From NCBI RefSeq assembly GCF_000744095.1, contig NZ_JQLI01000008.1:4092001-4156000 (forward strand): a DNA stretch of 64,000 nucleotides. The letters are read 5' to 3'. Below, piece after piece: positions 34,181-42,824 of the stretch. The first letter of the stretch is position 1. Each line of letters begins with the position of its first letter. Below the pieces are notes generated by a model that saw nothing but the letters and a program-made list of their open reading frames with translations, was not told the DNA's origin and ran no database searches. Source of the stretch: Cupriavidus necator A5-1 (GTDB taxonomy: Bacteria > Pseudomonadota > Gammaproteobacteria > Burkholderiales > Burkholderiaceae). Both the position numbers and the translations under genes were made by a program.

Positions 34181-35266
34181 TCACTGGATGATGCCGCCAC
34201 CCAGGCACACGTCGCCGTCGTACAGCACCGCGGACTGGCCGGGCGTGACCGCCCACTGCGCCTCGGCAAACCCGAGCGTCAGCGCATCGCCCTCCACCGC
34301 CCGCACCGTGCAGGCCGCATCGCTCTGGCGATAGCGCGTCTTGGCCGCCATCGCCGCACCCGCCGCCGGCGGCTCGCCGGCCACCCACGACAGGTCCGAT
34401 GCATTCAGCTCCGGCGTCAGCAGCCACGGATGGTCGTGACCCTGCACCACGTAAAGCGTATTGTTCGCCATATCCTTGCGCGCCACGTACCAGGCGTCGC
34501 CATTGCCGTCGCGGCTGCCGCCCAGCCCGATGCCCTTGCGCTGGCCCAGCGTGTAGAACGCCAGCCCGATATGCTCGCCCACGACCTTGCCGTCCGGCGT
34601 CTTCATCGGGCCCGGCCTGGTCGGCAGGTAGCGGTTCAGGAAATCGCGGAACGGGCGTTCGCCGATAAAGCAGATACCGGTGGAGTCCTTCTTCTTCGCG
34701 TTGGGCAGGCCGATTTCGGCAGCGATCTCGCGCACGCGCGTCTTGGGGATCTCGCCCAGCGGGAACAGCGTGCGCGACAGTTGCGCCTGGTTCAGCCGGT
34801 GCAGGAAGTAGCTCTGGTCCTTGGTGTGGTCCAGTGCCTTGAGCAGTTCGAACTTGCCCGCCGCATTCTGGCGCACGCGCGCATAGTGGCCGGTGGCGAT
34901 GGTTTCCGCGCCCAGCGACATCGCATGGTCGAGGAAGGCCTTGAACTTGATCTCGGCATTGCACAGCACGTCCGGGTTGGGCGTGCGCCCGGCGGAGTAT
35001 TCGCGCAGGAAATCGGCAAAGACGCGGTCCTTGTACTCGGCGGCGAAGTTGACCGCCTCCACGTCGACGCCGATCAGGTCGGCCACCGACACCACGTCGA
35101 GCCAGTCCTGGCGCGTGGAGCAGTACTCGCTGTCGTCATCGTCTTCCCAGTTCTTCATGAACAGGCCGATGACCTCGTAGCCCTGCTGCTTGAGCAGCCA
35201 TGCGGTGACCGACGAGTCGACCCCGCCCGACATGCCGACGACAACGCGCTTTCCGTTCCCGCTCAC
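34181..35266 (-). CDS. mnmA: tRNA-specific 2-thiouridylase MnmA
   Basis: A 361-residue enzyme that makes 2-thiouridine at position 34 of Lys, Glu and Gln tRNAs. The PP-loop is VVGMSGGVDSSV near residues 9-20. Catalytic cysteine C102 lies in NPDVLCNAEIKF, and the partner cysteine in DSTGICFIGERPF. The start is a GTG that overlaps the stop of the NUDIX gene as GTGA, giving MSGNGKRVVVGM; the open frame upstream is antisense-like and not MnmA. nudJ-mnmA neighbours also occur in E. coli. Confidence 0.95.
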   Translation of the reverse strand: MSGNGKRVVVGMSGGVDSSVTAWLLKQQGYEVIGLFMKNWEDDDDSEYCSTRQDWLDVVSVADLIGVDVEAVNFAAEYKDRVFADFLREYSAGRTPNPDVLCNAEIKFKAFLDHAMSLGAETIATGHYARVRQNAAGKFELLKALDHTKDQSYFLHRLNQAQLSRTLFPLGEIPKTRVREIAAEIGLPNAKKKDSTGICFIGERPFRDFLNRYLPTRPGPMKTPDGKVVGEHIGLAFYTLGQRKGIGLGGSRDGNGDAWYVARKDMANNTLYVVQGHDHPWLLTPELNASDLSWVAGEPPAAGAAMAAKTRYRQSDAACTVRAVEGDALTLGFAEAQWAVTPGQSAVLYDGDVCLGGGIIQ

Positions 35267-35754
35267 GGCTGCGCTCCCGCTTCCAGCACCGACGGATGCG
35301 TGTACAGCGCGTCCAGCGCAAAGCGCTTGCCGGCCAGGTAGTCGTCGACGCAGGCCATCACCAGCGCCGAACGGTGGCGTTCCGGGCAGGCGCGCAGCTC
35401 TTCCGCGCTCATCCACACCGTGCGCACGATGCCGGTATCGAGCTGGCGGCCCGCGTCGAGCGAGCCCAGGTCGCCGGTAAAGGCAAAGCGCACATAGGTC
35501 ACGTCCGAGCCGGTGCGCGACGACAGCGAGCGGCCCATATAGCAGCCCAGCAGCGCGCGCGGCTCGAAGGTGTGCGCGGTTTCTTCCAGCGTTTCGCGGA
35601 TGACGGCGCGGATCAGGCTTTCGCCCGGGTCTAGGTGGCCGGCGGGCTGGTTCAGCCGCAGCCCGTCCGCGGTTTCCTCTTCCACCAGCAGGAAACGGCC
35701 ACCGCGTTCGATCACGGCGGCAACGGTCACACTGGCATTCCAATCACTTGACAT
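35263..35754 (-). CDS. NUDIX hydrolase (NudJ-like phosphatase)
   Basis: A 163-residue NUDIX protein. The box GHLDPGESLIRAVIRETLEE fits the consensus GX5EX7REUXEEXGU with one substitution near the end (T in place of the usual hydrophobic). NudJ hydrolyses thiamine pyrophosphate precursors and nucleotide pyrophosphates; this gene's position immediately before mnmA matches E. coli nudJ (ymfB). ATG at 35754 chosen; a TTG three codons upstream is possible. Its stop overlaps the mnmA GTG start. Confidence 0.88.
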   Translation of the reverse strand: MSSDWNASVTVAAVIERGGRFLLVEEETADGLRLNQPAGHLDPGESLIRAVIRETLEETAHTFEPRALLGCYMGRSLSSRTGSDVTYVRFAFTGDLGSLDAGRQLDTGIVRTVWMSAEELRACPERHRSALVMACVDDYLAGKRFALDALYTHPSVLEAGAQP

Positions 35755-36031
35755 GATGCTCAATTTTTAGGCAATCCCGCATTCTACCGGTTGCCGGCCC
35801 ATCCTGCAGCGCCGCGGACCCCGCAACCGGCGCCACATCAGGCACCCGACTGGCGCCGAAACGCCCGTTTGGCGCCAACCTCAAAACCCGACCGGCCGGT
35901 CACCATTGAACGTCAGAATCCTGTAAGCTGCGAAAAAATTGTGCGCTGCGGATGAGCCCATTGCGACGCGCAACGGGCCAGACGTCGGCCCGGCCAACCA
36001 GATACGACGCCAGTTAAAGGAGAAATTGACG

Positions 36032-37153
36032 ATGTACATCGGCATCCCGCAGGAGACGCGGGCCGGCGAGACTCGTGTCGCCGCCACCCCGGAGACCGTC
36101 AAGAAATACGTCGCCCAAGGCCACAAGGTCGTGGTCCAGGCCGGCGCTGGCGTGCGCGCCAGCCAGCCGGACGGCGCGTATGAGGCGGTCGGCGCCACCA
36201 TCGGCACCGCCGCCGAGGCACTGGGCGCGCAGCTGGTGCTCAAGGTGCGCGCACCCGAAGCCGCGGAGCTGGCGCAGATGAAGCCGGGCGCCGTGCTGGT
36301 CGGCATGCTCAATCCCTTCGATGCCGAGAACAATGCGCGCATGTCCGCCGCGAACATCACCGCCTTTGCCCTGGAAGCCGCGCCCCGCACCACGCGCGCG
36401 CAGAGCATGGACGTGCTGTCGTCGCAGGCCAACATCGCCGGCTACAAGGCCGTGCTGGTGGCAGCGCACCATTACCAGCGCTTCATGCCGATGCTGATGA
36501 CCGCCGCCGGCACCGTCAAGGCGGCGCGCGTGCTGATCCTCGGCGCCGGCGTGGCCGGCCTGCAGGCGATCGCCACCGCCAAGCGCCTGGGCGCCGTGAT
36601 CGAAGCCTCCGACGTGCGCCCCGCCGTCAAGGAACAGATCGAATCGCTCGGCGGCAAGTTCCTCGACGTGCCGTTCCTCACCGACGAAGAGCGCGAGATC
36701 GCGCAGGGCGTGGGCGGCTATGCGCGCCCGATGCCGCCGGACTGGATGAAGCGCCAGGCCGAACTGGTCCACCAGCGCGCGATCCAGGCCGACATCGTCA
36801 TCACCACTGCGCTGATCCCTGGCCGCAAGGCGCCGGTGCTGCTGCAGGAAGCGACCGTGCAACAGATGAAGCCGGGCTCGGTGGTGGTCGACCTGGCCGC
36901 CGCGCAGGGCGGCAATTGCCCGCTGACGGTGGCCGACGAAGTGGTCGAGCGCCACGGTGTCGTGCTGATCGGACACACCAACCTCGCCAGCATGGTCGCG
37001 GCGGACGCCTCGGCGCTGTACGCGCGCAACGTGCTGGACTTCCTCAAGCTGGTCATCGACAAGGACGCCCAGTTCACGCTGAACCTGGAAGACGACATCG
37101 TCACCGCCTGCCTGATGTGCCGGGACGGCCAGGTCGTGCGCGAGGCGGCGTGA
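36032..37153 (+). CDS. pntAA: NAD(P) transhydrogenase alpha subunit, part 1 (NAD-binding)
   Basis: A 373-residue soluble domain I of proton-translocating transhydrogenase. It binds NAD(H) through VLILGAGVAGLQAIATAKRLGA, and the alanine dehydrogenase/PNT N-terminal domain begins MYIGIPQETRAGETRVAATP. In this organism alpha is split: the membrane part is encoded by pntAB. AAAGGAGAA lies upstream of the ATG. The complex drives NADPH formation with the proton gradient. Unusually, panD lies between pntAA and pntAB. Confidence 0.95.
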   Translation: MYIGIPQETRAGETRVAATPETVKKYVAQGHKVVVQAGAGVRASQPDGAYEAVGATIGTAAEALGAQLVLKVRAPEAAELAQMKPGAVLVGMLNPFDAENNARMSAANITAFALEAAPRTTRAQSMDVLSSQANIAGYKAVLVAAHHYQRFMPMLMTAAGTVKAARVLILGAGVAGLQAIATAKRLGAVIEASDVRPAVKEQIESLGGKFLDVPFLTDEEREIAQGVGGYARPMPPDWMKRQAELVHQRAIQADIVITTALIPGRKAPVLLQEATVQQMKPGSVVVDLAAAQGGNCPLTVADEVVERHGVVLIGHTNLASMVAADASALYARNVLDFLKLVIDKDAQFTLNLEDDIVTACLMCRDGQVVREAA

Positions 37154-37186
37154 TTTCACGGGGCGCCGGGCGCGCCCGCTAGCTTT

Positions 37187-37209
37187 CGCTTTACGCTTTA
37201 CGCTTTACA
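37187..37209. repeat. Three 7-base tandem repeats (GCTTTAC-type) before panD
   Basis: GCTTTCG-CTTTACG-CTTTACG-CTTTACA, a heptamer reiteration, lies 19-41 bases upstream of the panD start. Its effect, for example on a promoter spacing or ribosome access, is unknown. Confidence 0.6.
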
Positions 37210-37227
37210 TATAAGGACGTATCACCC

Positions 37228-37590
37228 ATGCAACGCATCATGCTCCGCGCCAAGCTCCACCGCGTCACCGTGACGCAGGCGGACCTCAACTACGAGGGTT
37301 CGTGCGGCATCGACCAGGACCTGCTGGACGCTGCCGACATGAAGGAGTTCGAGAAGATCGAGCTGTACAACGTGAACAACGGCGAGCGCTTCTCCACCTA
37401 CATCATCAAGGGCGAACGCGGCAGCGGCGAGATCTCGCTGAACGGCGCCGCGGCGCGCCGTGCGCACCTGGGCGACCAACTGATCATCTGCACCTACGCG
37501 CCGATGACTGACGAGGAAATCGCCACGTACAAGCCCAAGGTGATCCTGGTGAACGAGAAGAACGGCATCAAGGAAATCAAGAAGGTCTGA
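37228..37590 (+). CDS. panD: Aspartate 1-decarboxylase proenzyme
   Basis: A 120-residue pyruvoyl enzyme that makes beta-alanine for pantothenate. Self-cleavage site G24-S25 in NYEGSCGID generates the pyruvoyl group. Other conserved parts are YNVNNGERFSTYIIKG and SGEISLNGAAARRAHLGD. It is full length and intact. It sits between pntAA and pntAB, with a heptamer repeat upstream and a REP-like pair downstream, so it may have been inserted into the transhydrogenase operon. Confidence 0.97.
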   Translation: MQRIMLRAKLHRVTVTQADLNYEGSCGIDQDLLDAADMKEFEKIELYNVNNGERFSTYIIKGERGSGEISLNGAAARRAHLGDQLIICTYAPMTDEEIATYKPKVILVNEKNGIKEIKKV

Positions 37591-37599
37591 GGCTTTGCT

Positions 37600-37720
37600 C
37601 CCCTCTCCCGCCTGCGGGAGAGGGGCCGGGGGAGAGGGCAGGCGCTGGCATACCACTGGCCTGACTTCGTGGGCAAGCCCGCCCTCTCCCCAACCCTCTC
37701 CCGCAAGCGGGAGAGGGGGC
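37600..37720. repeat. Paired REP-like inverted repeats between panD and pntAB
   Basis: Two palindromes of the CCTCTCCCGC family, one at 37600-37625 and one at 37692-37718, face each other across about 65 bases. The flanks GGGGGAGAGGGC (37629-37640) and GCCCTCTCCCC (37680-37690) also pair with each other, so the whole block can form a nested hairpin. The core matches the single copy at 4308-4337. Layout resembles a BIME. Confidence 0.78.
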
Positions 37721-37833
37721 ACGCAATGGGTCGATCAGAGCCACTGGACCTTGGCGTGCCTGACCGCAATACAGCAATAAAAATTCAGTAAAACGCGCGG
37801 CATCCCGGATTCAAAGCAACGGAGGAGAAGTCG

Positions 37834-38175
37834 ATGGAGATGGTGAACCACACGGTGATCAACCTGATCATCTTCGTGCTGGCGATCTACGTGGGTTACC
37901 ACGTGGTCTGGACGGTCACGCCGGCCCTGCATACACCCCTGATGGCGGTAACCAACGCAATCTCGGCCATCATCATCGTCGGCGCCATGCTCGCCGCGGG
38001 CCTGACCGAAGGCGGGGTCGGGCGCGTGATGGGCACGCTGGCGGTGGCGCTGGCCGCGGTCAACGTGTTCGGCGGCTTCCTGGTCACCCAGCGCATGCTG
38101 GAGATGTTCAAGAAGAAGGAACCGAAGGCCAAGGCCCCTGAGGCCAAGCAGGCGCTGGCCAGGGAGGGTGCGTGA
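37834..38175 (+). CDS. pntAB: NAD(P) transhydrogenase alpha subunit, part 2 (membrane)
   Basis: A 113-residue membrane subunit with about three helices (INLIIFVLAIYVGYHVVW, ISAIIIVGAMLAAGL, LAVALAAVNVFGGFLV) and a charged tail rich in Lys and Ala. It forms part of the proton channel with PntB. GGAGGAG lies upstream of the ATG. Its stop overlaps the pntB start (TGATG). Confidence 0.94.
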   Translation: MEMVNHTVINLIIFVLAIYVGYHVVWTVTPALHTPLMAVTNAISAIIIVGAMLAAGLTEGGVGRVMGTLAVALAAVNVFGGFLVTQRMLEMFKKKEPKAKAPEAKQALAREGA

Positions 38176-39650
38176 TGACCGGTCTCGTCAGCATGAACCT
38201 CGTCACCCTGCTCTACCTGGTGGCCTCGGTCTGCTTTATCCAGGCACTCAAGGGCCTGTCGCACCCGGCTTCGGCGCGCAAGGGCAATGCCTTCGGCATG
38301 ATCGGCATGGCGATTGCCGTGGTGACCACGCTGGTCCTGATCGTCAAGCTCAAGAATGAATTCCTGGCGGCCGGCACGGCCCAGTCATCGGTGGGCACGG
38401 GCCTCGCGCTGATCTTCGCCGCGTTGGTGGTAGGCGGCGGCATCGGCGCCTACGTGGCCAGGAAGGTCCAGATGACCAAGATGCCGGAACTGGTCGCGGC
38501 GATGCACTCGCTAATCGGTCTGGCCGCGGTCTTTATCGCCGTGGCGGCGGTGGCCGAGCCGGCCGCGTTCGGCATCGCGCCGGCGGGCTCGCACCTGATC
38601 CCGCTGGGCAACCGCATCGAGCTGTTTATCGGCTGCTTTGTCGGTGCCATCACCTTCTCGGGCTCGGTGATCGCTTTCGGCAAGCTGGCCGGGCGCTACA
38701 AGTTCCGCCTGTTTCAGGGCGCGCCGGTGGTGTTTGCCGGCCAGCACTGGCTGAACCTGCTGCTGGCGGTGGCGATGGTCGGCTTCGGCATCATCTTCTT
38801 CATGTCGCAGGCGTGGCTGCCGTTCCTGATCATGCTGGCGATCGCCTTCGTGCTGGGCGTGACCATCATCATCCCGATCGGCGGCGCCGACATGCCGGTG
38901 GTGGTGTCGATGCTGAACTCGTACTCGGGCTGGGCGGCAGCCGGCATCGGCTTCTCGCTGAACAACCCGATGCTGATCATCGCGGGCTCGCTGGTGGGCT
39001 CCTCCGGTGCGATCCTGTCGTACATCATGTGCCGGGCGATGAACCGCTCGTTCTTCAACGTGCTGCTGGGCGGCTTCGGCGGCGAGGTGGCCGCAGCCGG
39101 CGCGGCCGGCGCGCAGGCGCAGCGCAACGTGAAGTCCGGTTCGGCCGACGATGCCGCCTTCCTGATGGGCAACGCCGAAACGGTCATCATCGTGCCGGGC
39201 TACGGCCTGGCCGTTGCGCGCGCCCAACACGCGCTCAAGGAACTGACCGAGAAGCTGGCGGAAAAGGGCGTGAGCGTGAAGTACGCGATCCACCCGGTGG
39301 CGGGCCGCATGCCGGGCCATATGAACGTGCTGCTGGCCGAGGCCGAGGTGCCGTACGACCAGGTCTTCGAGATGGAAGACATCAACAGCGAGTTCGGCCA
39401 GGCCGACGTGGTGCTGGTGCTGGGCGCCAACGACGTGGTCAACCCGGCGGCCAAGAACGATCCCAAGTCGCCGATCGCCGGCATGCCGATCCTGGAGGCG
39501 TACAAGGCCAAGACCATCATCGTCAACAAGCGCTCCATGGCCGCCGGCTACGCCGGGCTGGACAACGAGCTGTTCTACATGGACAAGACCATGATGGTGT
39601 TCGGCGACGCCAAGAAGGTGGTCGAAGACATGTTCAAGGCGGTCGACTAA
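38175..39650 (+). CDS. pntB: NAD(P) transhydrogenase beta subunit
   Basis: A 491-residue membrane protein with about nine helices in the N-terminal 280 residues (domain II) and an NADP(H)-binding domain III at the C-terminus with VPGYGLAVARAQHAL and GRMPGHMNVLLAEA. It completes the PntAA-PntAB-PntB transhydrogenase. ATG at 38175 used; a GTG directly before it is also possible. Translation is coupled to pntAB by a TGATG overlap. Confidence 0.96.
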   Translation: MTGLVSMNLVTLLYLVASVCFIQALKGLSHPASARKGNAFGMIGMAIAVVTTLVLIVKLKNEFLAAGTAQSSVGTGLALIFAALVVGGGIGAYVARKVQMTKMPELVAAMHSLIGLAAVFIAVAAVAEPAAFGIAPAGSHLIPLGNRIELFIGCFVGAITFSGSVIAFGKLAGRYKFRLFQGAPVVFAGQHWLNLLLAVAMVGFGIIFFMSQAWLPFLIMLAIAFVLGVTIIIPIGGADMPVVVSMLNSYSGWAAAGIGFSLNNPMLIIAGSLVGSSGAILSYIMCRAMNRSFFNVLLGGFGGEVAAAGAAGAQAQRNVKSGSADDAAFLMGNAETVIIVPGYGLAVARAQHALKELTEKLAEKGVSVKYAIHPVAGRMPGHMNVLLAEAEVPYDQVFEMEDINSEFGQADVVLVLGANDVVNPAAKNDPKSPIAGMPILEAYKAKTIIVNKRSMAAGYAGLDNELFYMDKTMMVFGDAKKVVEDMFKAVD

Positions 39651-39804
39651 GACTGCCCTGCCCGCGGGCGCCGGGAGCCTCCCCGGCCGCCTGCGGCGCC
39701 GTGCCTTGCAAGGCCGCCACGGCGCGCTATACTGGCCTCCGAATGCGCACCCTGGCTTGCCGATTGCGCCGAACCCTGCCCGCCGGCCCCGAGGCCAACG
39801 CACC

Positions 39805-40851
39805 ATGACCTTCAACCCGCACGACAGGAATCTGTCGGTCTTCCATCACCCGGTGCTGACCGTCCTCGTCGATGACAGCAAATCGTTCATCGACAGCCTG
39901 GCGTTCCAGATGGATGCCTCGCGTGCGGTCATCACTTTCACGGATCCGCGCGAAGCGCTGCAGTGGATCCGCGAGGCCTATGCGACCCGCTTCCCGGCCT
40001 TCCTGCCGGTGCGCGTCACGCACGACGACCTGACCTTCCTGACCGAGCGCCGCACGGTACAGCTCGACATCGACCGCATCTACCGCCAGATCCACGACGT
40101 CAACCGCTTTTTGCAGCCGGGCGTGATCGTGGTCGACTATTCGATGCCGCAGATGGACGGGCTGGAGTTCTGCCAGGCGCTGCAGGACCTGCCGTGCAAG
40201 ACCATTCTGCTGACCGGCACCGCGGACGAGAGCATCGCCGTGCAGGGCTTCAACCACGGGCTGATCGACCGCTACGTGAAGAAGCACGACAGCAATATGG
40301 TGGAGCGGCTGGACCAGGAAATCGATGCAATGCAACATGCGTACTTCGCTACGCTGTCGCGCACGCTGCGCGAGCTGCTGACGCGGCATTCGTTCTCGTT
40401 CCTGTCAGATCCCGCCATGACCGAGCGCGTGCGCCAGATCACCGCGCGCTATGGCTTTGTCGAGTACTACCTGTACCCCAACCCGGCCGGCATCCTGATG
40501 CTGACCGCACAGGGGCATGCCACGCTGATGGTGATCGAGACCCGCGCGGGACTGATGACCCAGGTGGAATCGGCCGAGGCCTACGACGCCCCGGCCGCGC
40601 TGATCGAAGGCCTGCGCGAAGGCCGGCTGGTGCCGTTTTTCTGGCCGGGCAACGGCATGTACACGCCGGCATGCATCGACTGGGAGCAATACTGCCTGCC
40701 GGCCGAGAATTGCGAAGGCAACGAAGAATTCTTCTACGCCCTGTTCGACCTGCCGCGCCACCTGCTGCAGGAGCCGGTGGTCAGCCTGCAGGGCTTCCTG
40801 GCCGACCTGGCGCGCAACCCTGAGGCGATGACGGGGCGCAAGCGCCCCTGA
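39805..40851 (+). CDS. Orphan response regulator with enlarged receiver domain
   Basis: A 348-residue protein. The receiver begins with the acidic pair D23-D24 (LVDDSKSF) and has phosphoacceptor D111 (VVDYSMPQMDG), T137 (LLTGTA) and K159 or K160. The pair-to-acceptor distance is about 87 residues against about 45 normally, so some 40 extra residues (roughly 60-100) are inserted after the first helix. The C-terminal 180 residues contain no DNA-binding or enzymatic motif I recognise. No kinase is adjacent. The upstream ORF region is unrelated to pntB. A link with the phc kinases is possible but unproven. Confidence 0.8.
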   Translation: MTFNPHDRNLSVFHHPVLTVLVDDSKSFIDSLAFQMDASRAVITFTDPREALQWIREAYATRFPAFLPVRVTHDDLTFLTERRTVQLDIDRIYRQIHDVNRFLQPGVIVVDYSMPQMDGLEFCQALQDLPCKTILLTGTADESIAVQGFNHGLIDRYVKKHDSNMVERLDQEIDAMQHAYFATLSRTLRELLTRHSFSFLSDPAMTERVRQITARYGFVEYYLYPNPAGILMLTAQGHATLMVIETRAGLMTQVESAEAYDAPAALIEGLREGRLVPFFWPGNGMYTPACIDWEQYCLPAENCEGNEEFFYALFDLPRHLLQEPVVSLQGFLADLARNPEAMTGRKRP

Positions 40852-40866
40852 CAGCGGCCGCGCCGC

Positions 40867-42120
40867 TCAGTCCGCCTGCGGCGGCCGGTTGGCGCCGCGC
40901 ACCATGTCGAAGCGGAACAGCCGGCATTCGATATTGCCGTTGTACAGCGGCGTGCGGCGCGATTCCTTGAGCCGCAGCCGGCGCGGGAAATTCAGGTCGC
41001 CGGTAAAGACCCACGCCTGCCAGCCCGCGAAATGCTGCTTGAGCGTGGTGGCGAAGGCGCTGGCGAACTGGTTCGCGGCGGCCTCTTCCACCTCGTCGCG
41101 CGGCGCCTCTTCCTCCGGCGTTCGGCGCTGCCCGCGCACCGCGATCCGTTCCCCGTACGGCGGGTTCATCAGCAGCAAACCCGGCTCTTCGTAAGGCGGC
41201 TGGATAAAGCGCGCGTCGACCTGCTTGGTGCGCGCCTCGCCCGGCAGGCCGGCGCGTTCCCAGTTGGCGCGCGTGATCGCCAGCATGTCGGTGGAGATGT
41301 CCGAGCCGACCACCTGCAGCTCATCGGCCGAAGCCAGCATGCGTGCGCGCTGCGCGTCGGTCTTCAGCTTCTGCCAGGCCTTGGTGTCGACGCCCTTGAG
41401 CCATTCGAAGGCAAAGCTGCGGCTGCCTCCCGGCGCGATGCCCAGCGCCACCTGCGCGGCTTCGATCAGGAACGTGCCGCTGCCGCACATCGGGTCGTAG
41501 AACGGCCGGAAGGTCTGGCCCGGCACCCAGCCCGCCAGGCGCAGGATGCCCGCAGCCAGGTTTTCCTTCAGCGGCGCCTCGCCCTTCTCGGTACGCCAGC
41601 CGCGCTTGAACAGCGGCTCGCCGGTGGTGTCCAGGTACAGCGTGCAGTCGCGCTCGGTCAGGTGGGCATAGATGCGCACATCCGGGCTGGCGGTGTCGAC
41701 GCTCGGGCGCGCGCCCAGGCGTTCGCGCATGGCGTCGCAGACGCCATCCTTGACCCGTAGCGCGGTGAAATTCAGGCTGCGCAGCGGCGACTTGTGCGAG
41801 GTGATATCCACGCGCAGCGACTCATCCGGCGAGAACCACTGCTCCCAGCGCACGCCGCACGCCAGCGTATAGATGTCGTCCTCATGCCGGTAGCCGCGCG
41901 CGGCCACCCGCATCAGCACGCGGCTGGCGATGCGCGAATGCAGGTTGACCGCATAGGCGGCGGCCATCTCGCCCGAGAAGTTGACCCCGCCGGGCACTTC
42001 CTGGTGCACCGTGAACGGCGCCAGCGCGGCCATGCCGGGCCGGGCGGCAATCTCGCGCAGTTCTTCGGCGAGCGCGCTCTCCAGGCCGCGCGGGCAAGGG
42101 GCAAAGAAGGCTTGGGTCAT
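40867..42120 (-). CDS. THUMP-domain class I SAM-dependent RNA methyltransferase (RlmL-like)
   Basis: A 417-residue protein. An N-terminal THUMP RNA-binding region (about residues 50-160, with IASRVLMRVAARGYR) precedes a Rossmann methyltransferase with DPMCGSGTFLIEAA as motif I and LLMNPPYGERI as the catalytic NPPY motif for N2-guanine. It corresponds to the RlmL half (23S rRNA m2G2445) of E. coli RlmKL, which is fused to RlmK there. The ATG giving MTQAFFAPCPRG with AGGAAA upstream is used. The rRNA target is inferred. Confidence 0.9.
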   Translation of the reverse strand: MTQAFFAPCPRGLESALAEELREIAARPGMAALAPFTVHQEVPGGVNFSGEMAAAYAVNLHSRIASRVLMRVAARGYRHEDDIYTLACGVRWEQWFSPDESLRVDITSHKSPLRSLNFTALRVKDGVCDAMRERLGARPSVDTASPDVRIYAHLTERDCTLYLDTTGEPLFKRGWRTEKGEAPLKENLAAGILRLAGWVPGQTFRPFYDPMCGSGTFLIEAAQVALGIAPGGSRSFAFEWLKGVDTKAWQKLKTDAQRARMLASADELQVVGSDISTDMLAITRANWERAGLPGEARTKQVDARFIQPPYEEPGLLLMNPPYGERIAVRGQRRTPEEEAPRDEVEEAAANQFASAFATTLKQHFAGWQAWVFTGDLNFPRRLRLKESRRTPLYNGNIECRLFRFDMVRGANRPPQAD

Positions 42121-42136
42121 GTGTGGGTTTCCTGCA

Positions 42137-42162
42137 AACAAAAACGTCCGCCGTAGCGGACG
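42137..42162 (-). terminator. Intrinsic terminator between isomerase gene and the RNA methyltransferase gene
   Basis: GTCCGC (42146-42151) pairs with GCGGAC (42156-42161) around CGTA, and on the minus strand a T-rich run (from AAACAAAAA at 42137-42145) follows. It may limit readthrough from the upstream operon into the methyltransferase gene. Confidence 0.72.
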
Positions 42163-42183
42163 GGACATATCCGATAGCTTAGT

Positions 42184-42789
42184 TCAAGCGGCCGCCAGCG
42201 CGCGGTCGAGGAAGTCGAGCCGGTCCTGGCCCCAGTAGGGCTGGCTGTCATGCACATACCACGGCGCACCGAAGACGCCAGCCGAGATCGCATCCTGCGT
42301 GTTTTGCGCATAGGCGGCCTGCACCGACTGCGCTTCGCTGGCCTTGAGCAGGCTGGCGCCGTCCAGGTCCGTTTCATCGGCAATCTGCGCCAGCGTGGCG
42401 GCGTCGGCAATATTGCGCTGCTGCGCCCACACCGCCGCGCCGATGGCGCCGGTCAGTTGCATCGCACGCGCGGTGCCGTGCGCGAGCTGCGCCGCGATGA
42501 TCAGCTTGCTGGCCGCGTCGCCCGACACCGGGAAGAAGGTCGGCTGCGGGTGCAGCGGCACACCGAGGAATTCGCTCCAGCGCGCCAGTTCCACCAGCCG
42601 GTAGGCCTGGCGCTGCGGCGGGCGCTGCGCCAGCGGCACGCCGCCGGACACGGAAAACACCTTGCCCAGGTCGCACGGCTTCAGGTTCACCTGCGCGCCG
42701 TGGCGCTCGGCGATGGCGGTAAAGCGCGCATGGCCCAGGTAGACGAACGGCGACTGCGGCGTCAGGTAGTAGTCGACCAGCTTGCTCAT
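42184..42789 (-). CDS. 2-hydroxychromene-2-carboxylate isomerase family protein (DsbA fold)
   Basis: A 201-residue DsbA-like thioredoxin-fold protein without a CxxC pair. The N-terminus VDYYLTPQSPFVYLG holds the active-site Ser typical of glutathione-dependent HCCA isomerases, and the C-terminus FGAPWYVHDSQPYWGQDRLDF is the family signature. Members act on naphthalene catabolites, but many are general GST-kappa-like proteins; substrate is unknown here. It follows hemJ by 35 bases and may be cotranscribed. Confidence 0.85.
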   Translation of the reverse strand: MSKLVDYYLTPQSPFVYLGHARFTAIAERHGAQVNLKPCDLGKVFSVSGGVPLAQRPPQRQAYRLVELARWSEFLGVPLHPQPTFFPVSGDAASKLIIAAQLAHGTARAMQLTGAIGAAVWAQQRNIADAATLAQIADETDLDGASLLKASEAQSVQAAYAQNTQDAISAGVFGAPWYVHDSQPYWGQDRLDFLDRALAAA

Positions 42790-42824
42790 CTCAGTCTCGC
42801 AACAATATTCGGCGATGGCCAGGC

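Noticed and set aside
35890..35901. GACCGGCCGGTC palindrome upstream of pntAA
   Set aside because: A 12-base GC palindrome in GC-rich DNA is likely chance. It does not align with a credible promoter.
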